From an uncultured bacterium (GTDB lineage Bacteria > Bacillota > Clostridia > Lachnospirales > Lachnospiraceae): a stretch of DNA of 64,000 bases. Of this stretch, positions 8,482-17,202 are shown piece after piece (the stretch's first letter is position 1; each line of letters begins with the position of its first letter). The position numbers were made by a program, and so were the translations under genes. The notes under the pieces were generated by a model that saw only the letters and a list, made by a program, of their open reading frames with translations, made no database searches and was not told where the DNA came from. Location: contig CAOKFN010000020.1 of the NCBI GenBank assembly GCA_948467735.1, positions 17,049-81,048 of the forward strand. Reading direction: 5' to 3'.

Positions 8482-8874
8482 TTATTCGTAATCAATCCGT
8501 TCAATTTTGAAAATCACCGGCCTTGTTCCGTCAGAACAGCAGGTAATCATAGTATTCTCTTCCTTCATCCACCCTTTCATGATGGAGCCGCCCTGCAGTC
8601 CCGCGTAAATATATCGGGAAATCGCATCCCATGCCTCGGAGCAGAAAGGCATTTTTGATCCTCCTGCAACGGTATTGGGATCGGCGCATGTTTTAACAAG
8701 CGTGTTTAATCCCATATGCCAAAAGTCATCCCTCTCCTCATCACGATAGAAAATAAATTCATCGCCCACGTTATAGCAGGGACAGGCTCCTGAAGCCGGA
8801 TTCGCGCAATATTGAAGCTGCAGCTCCGGATAAAGTTTTTTATCAATAACCGTTACCTTCACTTTATGTTTCAT
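8482..8874 (-). CDS. TIGR04076-like small protein
   Basis: A 130-residue protein that looks like the TIGR04076 family of short, Cys-containing cytoplasmic proteins of unknown function found in anaerobes. It starts MKHKVKVTVIDKKLY and has Cys residues in CANPASGACPC, TCADPN, PFCSEAW and ITCCSDGTRPV. The last is the family-type C-terminal motif. The Cys clustering suggests metal or redox chemistry, but this is inference. It lies 72 bases upstream of the nucleosidase gene on the same strand. Confidence 0.7.
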   Translation of the reverse strand: MKHKVKVTVIDKKLYPELQLQYCANPASGACPCYNVGDEFIFYRDEERDDFWHMGLNTLVKTCADPNTVAGGSKMPFCSEAWDAISRYIYAGLQGGSIMKGWMKEENTMITCCSDGTRPVIFKIERIDYE

Positions 8875-8989
8875 CTTGTTTCCTCCTTAAAATTTATGGC
8901 AGCGTCAGCTTTATATCCAATAGAATACCATAATCACACACATATTTCTATCAAATTATAAAACCTCCGAAAACATTTGCAGAAACATT

Positions 8990-9085
8990 TATTTCGCTTT
9001 TCCACCCTTCTCGGCATGCCGCCATTGGCGGCAGTGCCGTCTTTGATAGCGCCAATTATCTGTGAGAAAAACGCTGCCCTTGCGT
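8990..9085. repeat. Dispersed intergenic element, copy 1
   Basis: By hand alignment about 90 bases here resemble 35205-35285. Shared blocks include CATGCC, CAGTGCC, and GAAAAACGCTGC followed by TGCGTT. It lies in a 414-base gap (8875-9288) with no supported gene. Confidence 0.5.
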
Positions 9086-9180
9086 TTTTTCGTGCCGCAA
9101 TACAGCAGTCCGGCCTTGTCTTCTTGGGCCGAAGGCGGAATATGCTGCGGGATTTAATAACCATAACAGTGAAATGAAAT

Positions 9181-9234
9181 TCAGTCCCGGCCGTGCCTTT
9201 CCGCTCTCGCAGACAAGGCACCGACCGGGACTGA
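9181..9234 (-). terminator. Strong hairpin downstream of the DUF4353-like gene
   Basis: TCAGTCCCGG...GTGCCTT on the left arm pairs with AAGGCAC...CCGGGACTGA on the right. On the minus strand it is followed by ATTTCATTT. It marks the end of the VTC/DUF4956/DUF4353-like operon. Confidence 0.65.
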
Positions 9235-9288
9235 ACCGAATCCGAACATAAATATTTATAATATCACCGAACAAATTATTTTTTGTAA

Positions 9289-11547
9289 CTAACTTTTATT
9301 CTGTATTTGATTTTCCTCCGACGCCTGCCCCTTTTCCGACTGCCGGTTCTCATTTGGCGTCTGACTCATATCCGGCATCTGGCTCTTATCCGGCATCTGA
9401 CCTCCTTCCGGCATCTGGCTCATATCCGGCATCCCGCTCATATCCGGCATCCGGCCCCCTTCCGGCATCTGGCTCATATCCGGCATCCCACTCATATCCG
9501 GCATCCCGTTCATATCCGGCATCCGGCCCCCTTCCGGCATCTGGCCTTTTTCCGTCCATCCTTCCTTCCCGTCCGGAATTGCTTCTCCCCGGCCGTTCTG
9601 CCCGTCCCGATTTTCCTGTCCGTTCCAGCTTCCACGGCCTCCCCAGCCGCCCATGCCCGATCCGAAACCGCCTCCATAAATCAGATTTTCCAGCGTTACG
9701 GTCTGCTCGCTGTCCCCCGCCAGAATCGTATAAGTTCCCCCCTGTACCATCTCGGGACAGCTGACCACAACGGAATTAAACGCGCTCTCCGCCGTGTAAG
9801 AAATCAGCTCTTTCCCCGCATCATCTTTCACTATAATTTCGGCGCCCGCCGGCTGGCTGGCAGTTGAAATAAGAATGGAACCCTGTGTGGAAGTATCGCC
9901 GAAGTTCATCGCCATCCCCGAACTGCCCGCCGCTGCCACAATCCCTCCGGTAATCTGTCCAACGCCGTCATAATCCAGCGCTCCGTTGGCGCCGTTCACA
10001 GGACCGGAAATATAGACCTCGCCCCCCGTAACCGTCAGGGTACCGTTGGAATCCAGTCCGTCCCCGTCCGCATTCACATATATGGTTCCCCCGGAAATCA
10101 GCAGAGACGAATCACTGCCGCCTCCAAAATTATCCCTGCCAAACATGCCTCCAAACCCGCTTTGATCATTTCCTCCCGCCGCATTAATCCCGTCGTCGGA
10201 GGCATACAATTTGATATAGCCTCCGGAAATCACCACCTCATTTCCCTCAATACCTTCATAACTGGTGGAAATATCAATACTGCCGCCCGCAATCGCCGCA
10301 GTCTCGTCCGCATGAACCCCGTCGTCCCCGGAAGCAATCTGATACACGCCGCCGTTTACGGTAATGCTTTCATTGGAATGCAGCGCGTCGTCTTGGGAAT
10401 CTATATTAAAATTGCCATTGTTTATCACGATTGCTCCCGCCGCCTTAATACCCTTGGTGCTCACAATCTCTCCGTTTTCATCCTTTGCCGCAGTTTTGCT
10501 GCCGCTGCCTCCCCCTGCTGCAATCACAAAATTTCCTCCGTCTATCTGCAATGTCTTACCGGCGCTGATGCCGTCCCCCTCCGCAGTGACGGTAAAGCTG
10601 CCGTCCGCAATATAAATATAGCCTTTTTCCTCATTGGTATCATGTTGAGAGCGAATGCCGTCTTTCCCCGCAATAATAGAAACGGACCCTCCCCCAATGC
10701 GGACGCTGTCCTTCCCCGTCATCCCATGCCCCGACGCCGTTATGGCCAGACTGCCGCCCGTCATCTTCAAATCATCCTTGGACACAATCCCATGCCCCGA
10801 CGCCGCCGTAACCTCCAAACTTCCCGACCCGTTTATGGTCAAATCGGATTTTGCGAATATCACTCCGTCGATATTATTCTCATCCAGCGCAGTATAGCTT
10901 CCTCCATTTTCCAGAACGTTCGCCGACCCCGCCGCCAGCGTGAGAAATACCTTATCCGCCGATTTCACATAGACAGCCGCATTGGAGCTGTTGAAAATAT
11001 TCACATTGTCGAACACCAGCTGAACCTTGTCTTTATCGCCAGCCGCTATCACCACCATGCCTTCCTGCAGCGTACCTGACAAAAGATAGGTTCCCTCCTC
11101 CACAATGGTAATCGTACCGCCCGAAATCTGCACTGCCTTGGAGCTGCACTGGGCAGAGCTGCCCGATAACACAATTTTCACGCTCTCCGCCTCAGTATAA
11201 TCTCCGCGCAGATCTCGGTCCGTAAACAAATCTTCTGTGGATATGATATCCACTGCCGCCGCGTTGGCCGCCATAACAGAATCCTGCCTGCCATAAACGG
11301 TTCCGCCTTCATTTCCTGTCGCACCGTTTCCGCCGTCCTCATTCCCCGCGCCGCTGCCACTGTTTCCATTCCCCGCCGCGTCTTCTCCTGCCGCCCCGCT
11401 GCCGTCGGAAATAAAACCTCCGTTATCATTCACCGCTTCCGAATAATCTCCGCAGGCAGTCAAAGACATTGCCGCCAAACCTGTCATAACCGCCATGGAG
11501 CATAATCTGTGTGCCAGCCGATAACTCAATCTTCTTCTCATCTTCAT
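9289..11547 (-). CDS. Secreted lipoprotein with DUF4353-like carbohydrate-binding repeats and MPD hexapeptide tail
   Basis: A 752-residue exported protein. Residues 1-32 are a lipoprotein signal peptide ending in the lipobox LTAC, with Cys32 as the lipidated residue. A Gly/Asn/Ser-rich linker follows (to about 80). The core (about 100-580) is a series of short parallel beta-helix-like turns of the form GG-x-IxI-x-SxxDGI, as in the clostridial family annotated as carbohydrate-binding (DUF4353). A Gly/Trp/Gln-rich region leads to about 13 tail hexapeptides (MPDMSG, MPDMSQ, MPEGGR), which become degenerate at the C-terminus. The start follows GGAGGG. It is the third gene of an operon with a polyphosphate-polymerase-like protein and a DUF4956 protein. 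An extracytoplasmic structural or polymer-binding role is inferred. Confidence 0.8.
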   Translation of the reverse strand: MKMRRRLSYRLAHRLCSMAVMTGLAAMSLTACGDYSEAVNDNGGFISDGSGAAGEDAAGNGNSGSGAGNEDGGNGATGNEGGTVYGRQDSVMAANAAAVDIISTEDLFTDRDLRGDYTEAESVKIVLSGSSAQCSSKAVQISGGTITIVEEGTYLLSGTLQEGMVVIAAGDKDKVQLVFDNVNIFNSSNAAVYVKSADKVFLTLAAGSANVLENGGSYTALDENNIDGVIFAKSDLTINGSGSLEVTAASGHGIVSKDDLKMTGGSLAITASGHGMTGKDSVRIGGGSVSIIAGKDGIRSQHDTNEEKGYIYIADGSFTVTAEGDGISAGKTLQIDGGNFVIAAGGGSGSKTAAKDENGEIVSTKGIKAAGAIVINNGNFNIDSQDDALHSNESITVNGGVYQIASGDDGVHADETAAIAGGSIDISTSYEGIEGNEVVISGGYIKLYASDDGINAAGGNDQSGFGGMFGRDNFGGGSDSSLLISGGTIYVNADGDGLDSNGTLTVTGGEVYISGPVNGANGALDYDGVGQITGGIVAAAGSSGMAMNFGDTSTQGSILISTASQPAGAEIIVKDDAGKELISYTAESAFNSVVVSCPEMVQGGTYTILAGDSEQTVTLENLIYGGGFGSGMGGWGGRGSWNGQENRDGQNGRGEAIPDGKEGWTEKGQMPEGGRMPDMNGMPDMSGMPDMSQMPEGGRMPDMSGMPDMSQMPEGGQMPDKSQMPDMSQTPNENRQSEKGQASEENQIQNKS
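9315..9550 (-). repeat. 18-bp in-frame repeat coding MPD-type hexapeptides
   Basis: About ten 18-bp units encode MPDMSG/MPDMSQ/MPEGGR at the C-terminus of the lipoprotein. The unit length equals that of the HSMEEK family elsewhere in the window, but the sequence differs. Confidence 0.85.
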
Positions 11548-11654
11548 TTAACCCTCCTGCCCGCCTTATGCGGAAATTTACTTGAATCCACAATCTGCCT
11601 GCAGCATTCCCGCCGCTTTTGATGTTCACTCCCTCCATGCCGCCAAAAAGGCAC

Positions 11655-12350
11655 TTATAATTCGCAGACCGCCGTTTCCTGATGAGAAACGGAAATCTCC
11701 AGATTGCCGTTGCGGCACCGCAGCTTATCTATCAGCTCCTTTTCCGACTCCTGATGATTGAGTATCAAATGATAAGTCAGTTTAAAGAGACTGCCCATAT
11801 TGGTGGTTTTTACCTGCACCAATTCATGCGACACTGTATATTCGTCAAATATCTCGTCAAACACGCCCGTGTAATCCAAGTCTTCCGGAATGGTAATATG
11901 CAGCACCTTGTACTTCTCCTCATTCTTTTTTGCGCCGAAGTCAAATTTACTATAAAGAAGCATGACCCCGCCCAAAATCACCGCAAACAGCACCGCGTAT
12001 GCCAGATATCCCATACCTGCGATAAGCCCGGTACACATGGCAAGAAAAAGCGCTCCGATTTCTTTCGCCGTGCCCGGCGCGGAACGAAAACGAACCAAGC
12101 TGAACGCCCCCGCCACCGCGACTCCCGTTCCGATATTGCCGTTTACCATCATGATAACCACACATACCACCGCGGGCAGAGTGGCCAGCGTCACCAGAAA
12201 ACCTTTCGTATAACGGTTTTTATAAGTATAAATACCCGCCAGCAGCAGACCAACCGCCAGCGATACCGCCAGACATAGCAGAAAGTCCCAGACAGAAATG
12301 ACGGATGTAAGCTGTGAATCAAATATTCCTCCAAAAATTGTGTTAAGCAT
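11655..12350 (-). CDS. DUF4956 membrane protein
   Basis: A 231-residue integral membrane protein of the DUF4956 family. Four hydrophobic segments lie in the first about 140 residues, including VWDFLLCLAVSLAVGLLLAGIY and the TLATLPAVVCVVIMMVNG region. A conserved GTGVAVAGAFSLVRFRSAPG stretch follows, then a cytoplasmic domain of about 90 residues. The first ATG of the open frame at 12383 has no site; the ATG at 12350 has GGGGGGAG upstream. Its first bases overlap the end of the polymerase-like gene by 8 bases, so translation is probably coupled. DUF4956 commonly neighbours VTC-domain and DUF4353-like genes; its function is unknown. Confidence 0.85.
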   Translation of the reverse strand: MLNTIFGGIFDSQLTSVISVWDFLLCLAVSLAVGLLLAGIYTYKNRYTKGFLVTLATLPAVVCVVIMMVNGNIGTGVAVAGAFSLVRFRSAPGTAKEIGALFLAMCTGLIAGMGYLAYAVLFAVILGGVMLLYSKFDFGAKKNEEKYKVLHITIPEDLDYTGVFDEIFDEYTVSHELVQVKTTNMGSLFKLTYHLILNHQESEKELIDKLRCRNGNLEISVSHQETAVCEL

Positions 12351-13089
12351 AAATGTATTCTCCCCCCATTGTTTTTTTATCATATTCCCTTGCCATCATC
12401 ATCTGATAGGCGTTTCCATACTTGGAAAAAGTGGTTCTCCTGATTTTCTCTTCGGACAATACCCTGACCATCCAAAGGGGAATATTGCCCGGAGTCTTGA
12501 TCTCCATCAACGACTGTCCCGGCCCTAGAATCGCTTCCCCATACGCGCCCTTTGCCAGAGACAAATCCGTTTCCCGCCATAAAATATTTTCGTCAAAAGT
12601 AACCCGAAATTCGCTTGGCTCCTTTGTATAATACGCCTCTCTCTCATAGGAAAGGAATACCTTGGGCGCCAATGTCTCATAAAACTGCAGGAAATAATCT
12701 ATCTCCTCCGTAATCTGTGTCTTCGCGAGGATCCGCTCCCTGCCGGCCAGATATTCCAAAGCCTGCTTCTGTGCGGCGCCGAAACGGCGCTTGTACACCA
12801 CGGAATCATATTTTTTCTTCAGTTCCACAAATACCTCGTCCTCCGGCCCTGCCAATTGATAGCTCCTGACACGCAGCTTTTCCTTGTACACAGGCTTCTC
12901 CAGCGAAGCCCTGATAAGCCGGTAACTATCCGTGTCATAATAAATATTTCGTATCACGCTGTGTCCGTATTGATCCAGAATCATATATGGCTCCATGGCC
13001 GCCATAATTTTTTCCCTCTGTCTTCTGGTGAGAAGATATTTTATCTCATATCGTTGAAAAATCATCTGCGTACCTGCTTTTCTGCCCAT
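12343..13089 (-). CDS. Polyphosphate polymerase (VTC)-domain protein
   Basis: A 248-residue cytoplasmic protein with the tunnel-fold signature of VTC/CYTH proteins. Basic and acidic residues sit on successive strands: RYEIKYLLT, YYDTDSY, KLRVRSY, FVELKKKYDSVVYKRR, FLSYEREAYY, RVTFDENI and LMEIKTPGN. In yeast Vtc4 this fold makes polyphosphate from ATP. Here the activity is inferred from family only. The chosen ATG at 13089 has AAAGGAGG seven bases before it. It is the first gene of the operon and is divergent from a two-component system 210 bases away, so that pair may control it. Confidence 0.85.
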   Translation of the reverse strand: MGRKAGTQMIFQRYEIKYLLTRRQREKIMAAMEPYMILDQYGHSVIRNIYYDTDSYRLIRASLEKPVYKEKLRVRSYQLAGPEDEVFVELKKKYDSVVYKRRFGAAQKQALEYLAGRERILAKTQITEEIDYFLQFYETLAPKVFLSYEREAYYTKEPSEFRVTFDENILWRETDLSLAKGAYGEAILGPGQSLMEIKTPGNIPLWMVRVLSEEKIRRTTFSKYGNAYQMMMAREYDKKTMGGEYIYA

Positions 13090-13237
13090 CAGTCCGCCTC
13101 CTTTGTCCGAATCGCCCGGAATGTCTAACGCCCTTCCGTCCGCTCCGCATTTCTTTGATGAATCCATCTTAACAGTCCAACCTTAATGCTGCCTAAATGA
13201 ATTGTGAAGCTTTTGTGTTTTTCTTTTAGAAAAATTA

Positions 13238-13246
13238 TGGTACAAT
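13238..13246 (+). promoter_or_regulatory. Extended -10 promoter for the response regulator/kinase pair
   Basis: TG-G-TACAAT is an extended -10 lying about 54 bases before the regulator start. The -35 region is weak (T-rich), as expected for an extended -10 promoter. The 210-base divergent gap also has to hold the promoter of the VTC operon; I could not fix that one. Confidence 0.5.
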
Positions 13247-13299
13247 GTTGACACAGTCCCATGCGCTGCTGCGCAGGGACGAAAATAGGAGGTGCTTTT

Positions 13300-13977
13300 A
13301 TGCGTTTATTAGTCGCGGATGACGACAAAGATATTGCCAGAGCTTTAACCGCCCTCTTTGAACATAACCATTACAGCGTGGACACGGTATCCGACGGAAC
13401 CGACGCCTGCACCTATGCGCTGGAAGGGAATTATGACGGCATCGTGCTGGACATTATGATGCCGGGCATGGACGGGCTGGAGGTTCTTCAATGCCTGCGG
13501 ACAAAAGGCGTCAAGACCCCCATACTGCTTTTGACCGCCAAAGGGGATATTGAAGACAGGGTAAGCGGGCTGGACGCAGGGGCGGACGATTATCTGCCAA
13601 AGCCTTTTGCCGCCAGCGAGCTTCTGGCAAGAGTCCGGGCCATGCTGCGCAGAAAAGAGAATTACAGGACGGACATATTAGAATTTGAAGGCATGACCTT
13701 GGATTTATCCACCTTTGAGGTGAGCTTCCAAGGCAGTTCCTTTCGGCTGGTCAGCAGAGAATTCCAAATGCTGCAGCTCTTGATGCAGTCCCCCGGCGCC
13801 GTCGTCTCCACGGAACAGTTTATGGAGCGCATCTGGGGCTGGGATTCCGATGTGGAGGTCAGCATTGTATGGGTCTATATCTCCAATCTGAGGAAGAAAA
13901 TTGACAAGCTTGGCGCGCCCGCAGGCATCAAAGCCATACGGGGCGTGGGATACTGCATGGAGAAAAAGCCGATATAA
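13300..13977 (+). CDS. OmpR-family response regulator
   Basis: A 225-residue regulator. The receiver domain (1-115) has the acidic pocket VADDD at 5-9, the phospho-acceptor Asp51 in GIVLDIMMPG, Thr79 and Lys101 in LPKPF. The C-terminal winged helix (about 130-222) ends GVGYCMEKK. The ATG at 13300 has AGGAGGTG five bases upstream; the open frame extends 13 codons further without support. It is followed by its kinase gene after 47 bases. The divergent VTC/DUF4956/DUF4353-like operon is the most likely target, by position. Confidence 0.93.
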   Translation: MRLLVADDDKDIARALTALFEHNHYSVDTVSDGTDACTYALEGNYDGIVLDIMMPGMDGLEVLQCLRTKGVKTPILLLTAKGDIEDRVSGLDAGADDYLPKPFAASELLARVRAMLRRKENYRTDILEFEGMTLDLSTFEVSFQGSSFRLVSREFQMLQLLMQSPGAVVSTEQFMERIWGWDSDVEVSIVWVYISNLRKKIDKLGAPAGIKAIRGVGYCMEKKPI

Positions 13978-14024
13978 CTGTAGATCCGTCCCGCGATTAT
14001 TTCTTTAGAGAGGAAACCTTGTCC

Positions 14025-15350
14025 ATGATACCAAAACTCCGCAGAAAGTTTATTTCCATTACCGCCGCTGCTCTCTTTGCCATGATACTTTTAGTCATTG
14101 CCGCCATCAATTGTATTTTTATCATCCAAGACAATAAAATGCTGGATTCCCGCCTCGACCGGATCATGAACGAACGCGCATTTGACGATAAGCCAAGGGA
14201 AGACGTTGATTTCCACCGAAAAGATTTTGCGAATCCAAATGCCGACCTGCCGGAAAACCGAAAAGAAAATCTTACCCCCGCGCCCGGCGGCCAGAAAGAG
14301 TTTTTCCACCCTTTTGACATGAAGCTGATGATCCGGTTCGACGGCTGCTTAATCTATCTGAATCCGGACGGCACATTCAAGGAATTACGGCAGGACGCCG
14401 CCGAGCATTACTCTCAGGCAGAGCTGAAGGAAATCGCGGAGGACATTTATAACGGCGGAAAAGAAAGCGGCTGGCGCCAATACTTTAAATTCCGCATGGA
14501 AACCGCGACGGCCCCTGACGGCGCGGAAGAAATCCGAATCGGACTGATCAACGCCTCCTCCGATTTATATTCCGTCTTTACCGTGCTGTTGATTTCCATC
14601 GTCATCGGCGCGGTTAGTTTCCTGCTGGTGCTGCTGATTATTATTTTCGCCTCCGGCAGAGCGGTAAAGCCCATTGCGGAAAGCTATTCCCGTCAAAAGC
14701 AGTTTGTCACGGACGCAGGTCATGAGCTAAAGACCCCCCTGACCGTCATTTCGGCCAACAACGAGCTGGCCCGAATAATATATGGCGGCTGCGAATGGTT
14801 TGACGGCATTGACGCTCAAGTGGCAAAAATGAACAGCCTGATACACAGCCTGATTACTCTGGCCAGAATGGATGAGGAACAGGCTCCTGTTTTCACCTCC
14901 TTCAATCTCAGCGACGCCGTATATGACACCGCCAAATCCTTTGAGCAGTTAATTCATGGGGGACAAAAGTTAATTACCTTTGATATCGCTGACGATATTT
15001 ACTATCTGGGAGATGAGTCTAAACTGCGTCAAGTGGTATCCATTCTGATGGACAATGCCGCGAAATACTGTGATAAAAACGGGAAAATTTCAGTGAAGCT
15101 TACCATGGATAAGCAGATTCGCCTGCAGGTGATCAATGATTATGCCCAAGCCACAGCCTGCGACTTGAGCCGGGTTTTTGAACGCTTCTACCGGGCCGAT
15201 AAGGCGAGGACCCCCGACGGAAGTTATGGTCTGGGACTCCCCATCGCCAAGTCCATCGTGGAGCTGCACAAGGGGGAAATACACGCCAAAGCTCTGGAAC
15301 ATGACAGGCTTCTGTTTGAAGTGCTCCTTGGCCGCGGCGGCAGGAAATAA
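14025..15350 (+). CDS. Membrane sensor histidine kinase
   Basis: About 441 residues. TM1 is near residues 10-35. An extracytoplasmic sensor region of about 140 residues follows, with a Pro/Glu/Lys-rich stretch. TM2 is near 185-210. The H-box FVTDAGHELKTPLTV carries the phospho-His; the N-box is DNAAKYCDKNGK; the G-box is SYGLGLPIAKSI. There is no HAMP domain of normal length. A TTG at 14019 is also possible, with AGAGAGG five bases upstream; the ATG at 14025 lies 11 bases from it, so the start is uncertain by two codons. Partner of the regulator at 13300. Confidence 0.9.
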   Translation: MIPKLRRKFISITAAALFAMILLVIAAINCIFIIQDNKMLDSRLDRIMNERAFDDKPREDVDFHRKDFANPNADLPENRKENLTPAPGGQKEFFHPFDMKLMIRFDGCLIYLNPDGTFKELRQDAAEHYSQAELKEIAEDIYNGGKESGWRQYFKFRMETATAPDGAEEIRIGLINASSDLYSVFTVLLISIVIGAVSFLLVLLIIIFASGRAVKPIAESYSRQKQFVTDAGHELKTPLTVISANNELARIIYGGCEWFDGIDAQVAKMNSLIHSLITLARMDEEQAPVFTSFNLSDAVYDTAKSFEQLIHGGQKLITFDIADDIYYLGDESKLRQVVSILMDNAAKYCDKNGKISVKLTMDKQIRLQVINDYAQATACDLSRVFERFYRADKARTPDGSYGLGLPIAKSIVELHKGEIHAKALEHDRLLFEVLLGRGGRK

Positions 15351-15395
15351 AAGCTTTCTACCGCAGCATAAACGTCGGCGCTCGTCCTGTAAAGG

Positions 15396-15463
15396 AATCG
15401 CCGGATTTATCCCACAAAGAAAATCGCCGAATTTATTCCACAGAGAAAATCGCCGGATTTTAT
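15396..15463 (+). repeat. 26-bp tandem repeat, 2.6 copies
   Basis: Units at 15396-15421 and 15422-15447 begin AATCGCCG and match at most positions; a third partial copy starts at 15448. It lies just downstream of the kinase gene, followed by a CCATGG site. Confidence 0.8.
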
Positions 15464-15527
15464 CTTTACCATGGAATTGATTTGTGATAATATAAAGTCC
15501 ATAATGGCATCCCGCATCCTCTTCTCC

Positions 15528-15998
15528 TTATTTGGATATGCCGGGCATTACGTACAATGTATCGCATTCCATTTCCTGATAGCTTATCTTCTGAAAGTGT
15601 ACCAATTCTTTAAACTTATCATAATCGTCAGAGAAATTATCGTCCTGCGGATCAAAAACAGACCAATCCATCGAATTGGTATCGGGAATCGTAAGCTCTG
15701 ACCGGGCGCAGCCCTGTACTCTCCAAATAAATTCGGAATCGATGAAAGTTTGTAAAATGAATGACAATTCATATTGGATATGGATTTCATTCCCTGATAC
15801 ACAATAATCATCAACAAAATTTTCGTCCACATCTAATATCTCACATTTTGTTGTTTTGTTAAGAAACTCCTGTTTGTCATCCAGATAATTTATATCTTTC
15901 AGCATCTTGGGCAGCTCCGAAATTTCTTCTATTTTTTCGCTGACGCATTCTAAAAGATATTCCTCAAGTACATCATTCAATAAATAATCCAAATCCAT
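15528..15998 (-). CDS. Unknown acidic protein (156 aa)
   Basis: I do not recognise this protein. It is soluble and strongly acidic (many Asp and Glu), with a helical N-terminus MDLDYLLNDVLEEYLLE and a C-terminal half that looks like beta strands. The DNA is clearly more AT-rich than the neighbours, which may signal recent acquisition. GGGAGG lies upstream; of two adjacent ATGs the one at 15998 has the better seven-base spacing. It stands alone between a kinase gene and the LytTR/ABC cluster. Small acidic orphan proteins of this type can be immunity proteins, but nothing here proves that. Confidence 0.6.
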   Translation of the reverse strand: MDLDYLLNDVLEEYLLECVSEKIEEISELPKMLKDINYLDDKQEFLNKTTKCEILDVDENFVDDYCVSGNEIHIQYELSFILQTFIDSEFIWRVQGCARSELTIPDTNSMDWSVFDPQDDNFSDDYDKFKELVHFQKISYQEMECDTLYVMPGISK

Positions 15999-16208
15999 CA
16001 TGATTCCTCCCATATATTCCCGTCTGTCGGCGCAGGCTACTCCCAGACTGCTCGTAAACGCTTCGCTTTTTGCTCGTATGGCCGCTTGAAAAGTAACGGC
16101 TCAATTCTTTTCTGCATCAGCCTGCATCATTAGTTTACCACAACTGTACGCTCAATTCCAGTAAATGTTTTAACTTTTTATGTGATAACAGCTCTGCTGC
16201 CGCAGGAA

Positions 16209-16244
16209 ATCGGCGGTTTTGATTGTTATTTCAAAACCGCCGAT
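16209..16244 (-). terminator. Long perfect hairpin after the ABC permease gene
   Basis: A 14-base perfect stem (16209-16222 with 16231-16244) encloses an 8-base loop. It lies 21 bases beyond the permease stop. The T-run on the minus strand is short (TTT), so termination may be partial. Confidence 0.6.
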
Positions 16245-16265
16245 AAGCTGAGGGCAAACCGCCCG

Positions 16266-17051
16266 TCACATCAAATCTTTCCTCCCATATACCCCGTATG
16301 CCGCCCAAAACGCCGCCCCCAGCGCCAATATCCCGATTCCGATCTCACTCGTCCATTCCCCGCCGCCTGCAAAAATATCCGCCCCATTGCTGTAATAAAA
16401 CGGGGTGATATATTTTGCCTTTTCCAATGCGGGAACCACTCTGCACATAATATCCATCATATAAAACAATATCACAATGCCCACCGCCGCTCCTATGGGC
16501 CGTTTCCTGCACAGCACGGAGAGGAGAAAACAGATTGTCCCAATTTCCAGACACATGACAAAAGCCCCGAGGTGATATGTCATAAAACTTCCCATCTTTG
16601 GCATGCTTCCCATCCACGCAAAGCCCGGCAGTATCAGACAGACGCATATCCCGTGAAACGCCGCCAGCAGTCCCGCCATGGCGCCGTATTTTTCCCCTAT
16701 AATCCTGCCCCTGCTCAAAGGCATTGCATTCAGGAATTCATAGGTTTTCCCCTCCTCCTCCTTCGCCGACAGCCCCGCCCCTAAGATTGCCGCGTACATG
16801 GCGCTGCCCAGAGAAAGCAGAAGCGATATTTCAACGGCATAATATCCCTCAAGGGTCCCTATGCTTACTCTATCCATTCCCAGCGCCTCGGAAAAAGCTC
16901 CCATCTCGGCAAAATAATCGGACATTTCACCCACGGAATCTCCCAGACTGTCATATAACAGAAGACATCCCAGACACAATCCCCCCACGCAAAACGCCCA
17001 GACCAGCATTGTCTTAACATTCATCCTGAATTCCTGCCTTAATAATCTCAT
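16266..17051 (-). CDS. ABC-2 type transporter permease
   Basis: A 261-residue membrane protein with six hydrophobic segments: about 12-32, 70-90, 105-125, 140-160, 165-185 and 230-250. It starts MRLLRQEFRMNVKTMLVW, the usual cytoplasmic entry of ABC-2 permeases, and has an amphipathic EEGKTYEFLNAMPLSRGRI loop that couples to the ATPase. It is the last gene of the LytTR/DUF3021/ATPase/permease set. A 151-base gap with short duplicated segments separates it from the ATPase gene. The substrate is unknown; in such LytTR-linked transporters it is often a peptide or drug. Confidence 0.85.
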   Translation of the reverse strand: MRLLRQEFRMNVKTMLVWAFCVGGLCLGCLLLYDSLGDSVGEMSDYFAEMGAFSEALGMDRVSIGTLEGYYAVEISLLLSLGSAMYAAILGAGLSAKEEEGKTYEFLNAMPLSRGRIIGEKYGAMAGLLAAFHGICVCLILPGFAWMGSMPKMGSFMTYHLGAFVMCLEIGTICFLLSVLCRKRPIGAAVGIVILFYMMDIMCRVVPALEKAKYITPFYYSNGADIFAGGGEWTSEIGIGILALGAAFWAAYGVYGRKDLM

Positions 17052-17202
17052 TCCATCCCTCCTATTCTAAATTACCGCCTGCGGTAATTTGTGCCAGCTC
17101 TGCCGTCTGCTCCAGCTATAGCAGCTTGTACCAGCTATGGCAGTTTGTTCGCCCATGGAAAACAAACCGCGGCTGCATCCGCCCAAAATTTTTAATCCTG
17201 CC

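Noticed and set aside
9354..9764. Ser/Tyr/Pro/Ala repeat protein on the plus strand
   Set aside because: It is the reverse reading of the MPD hexapeptide array; the sense frame carries a signal peptide and a family match.
10162..11079. 305-codon open frame on the plus strand
   Set aside because: Antisense to the lipoprotein gene with no supporting start signal.
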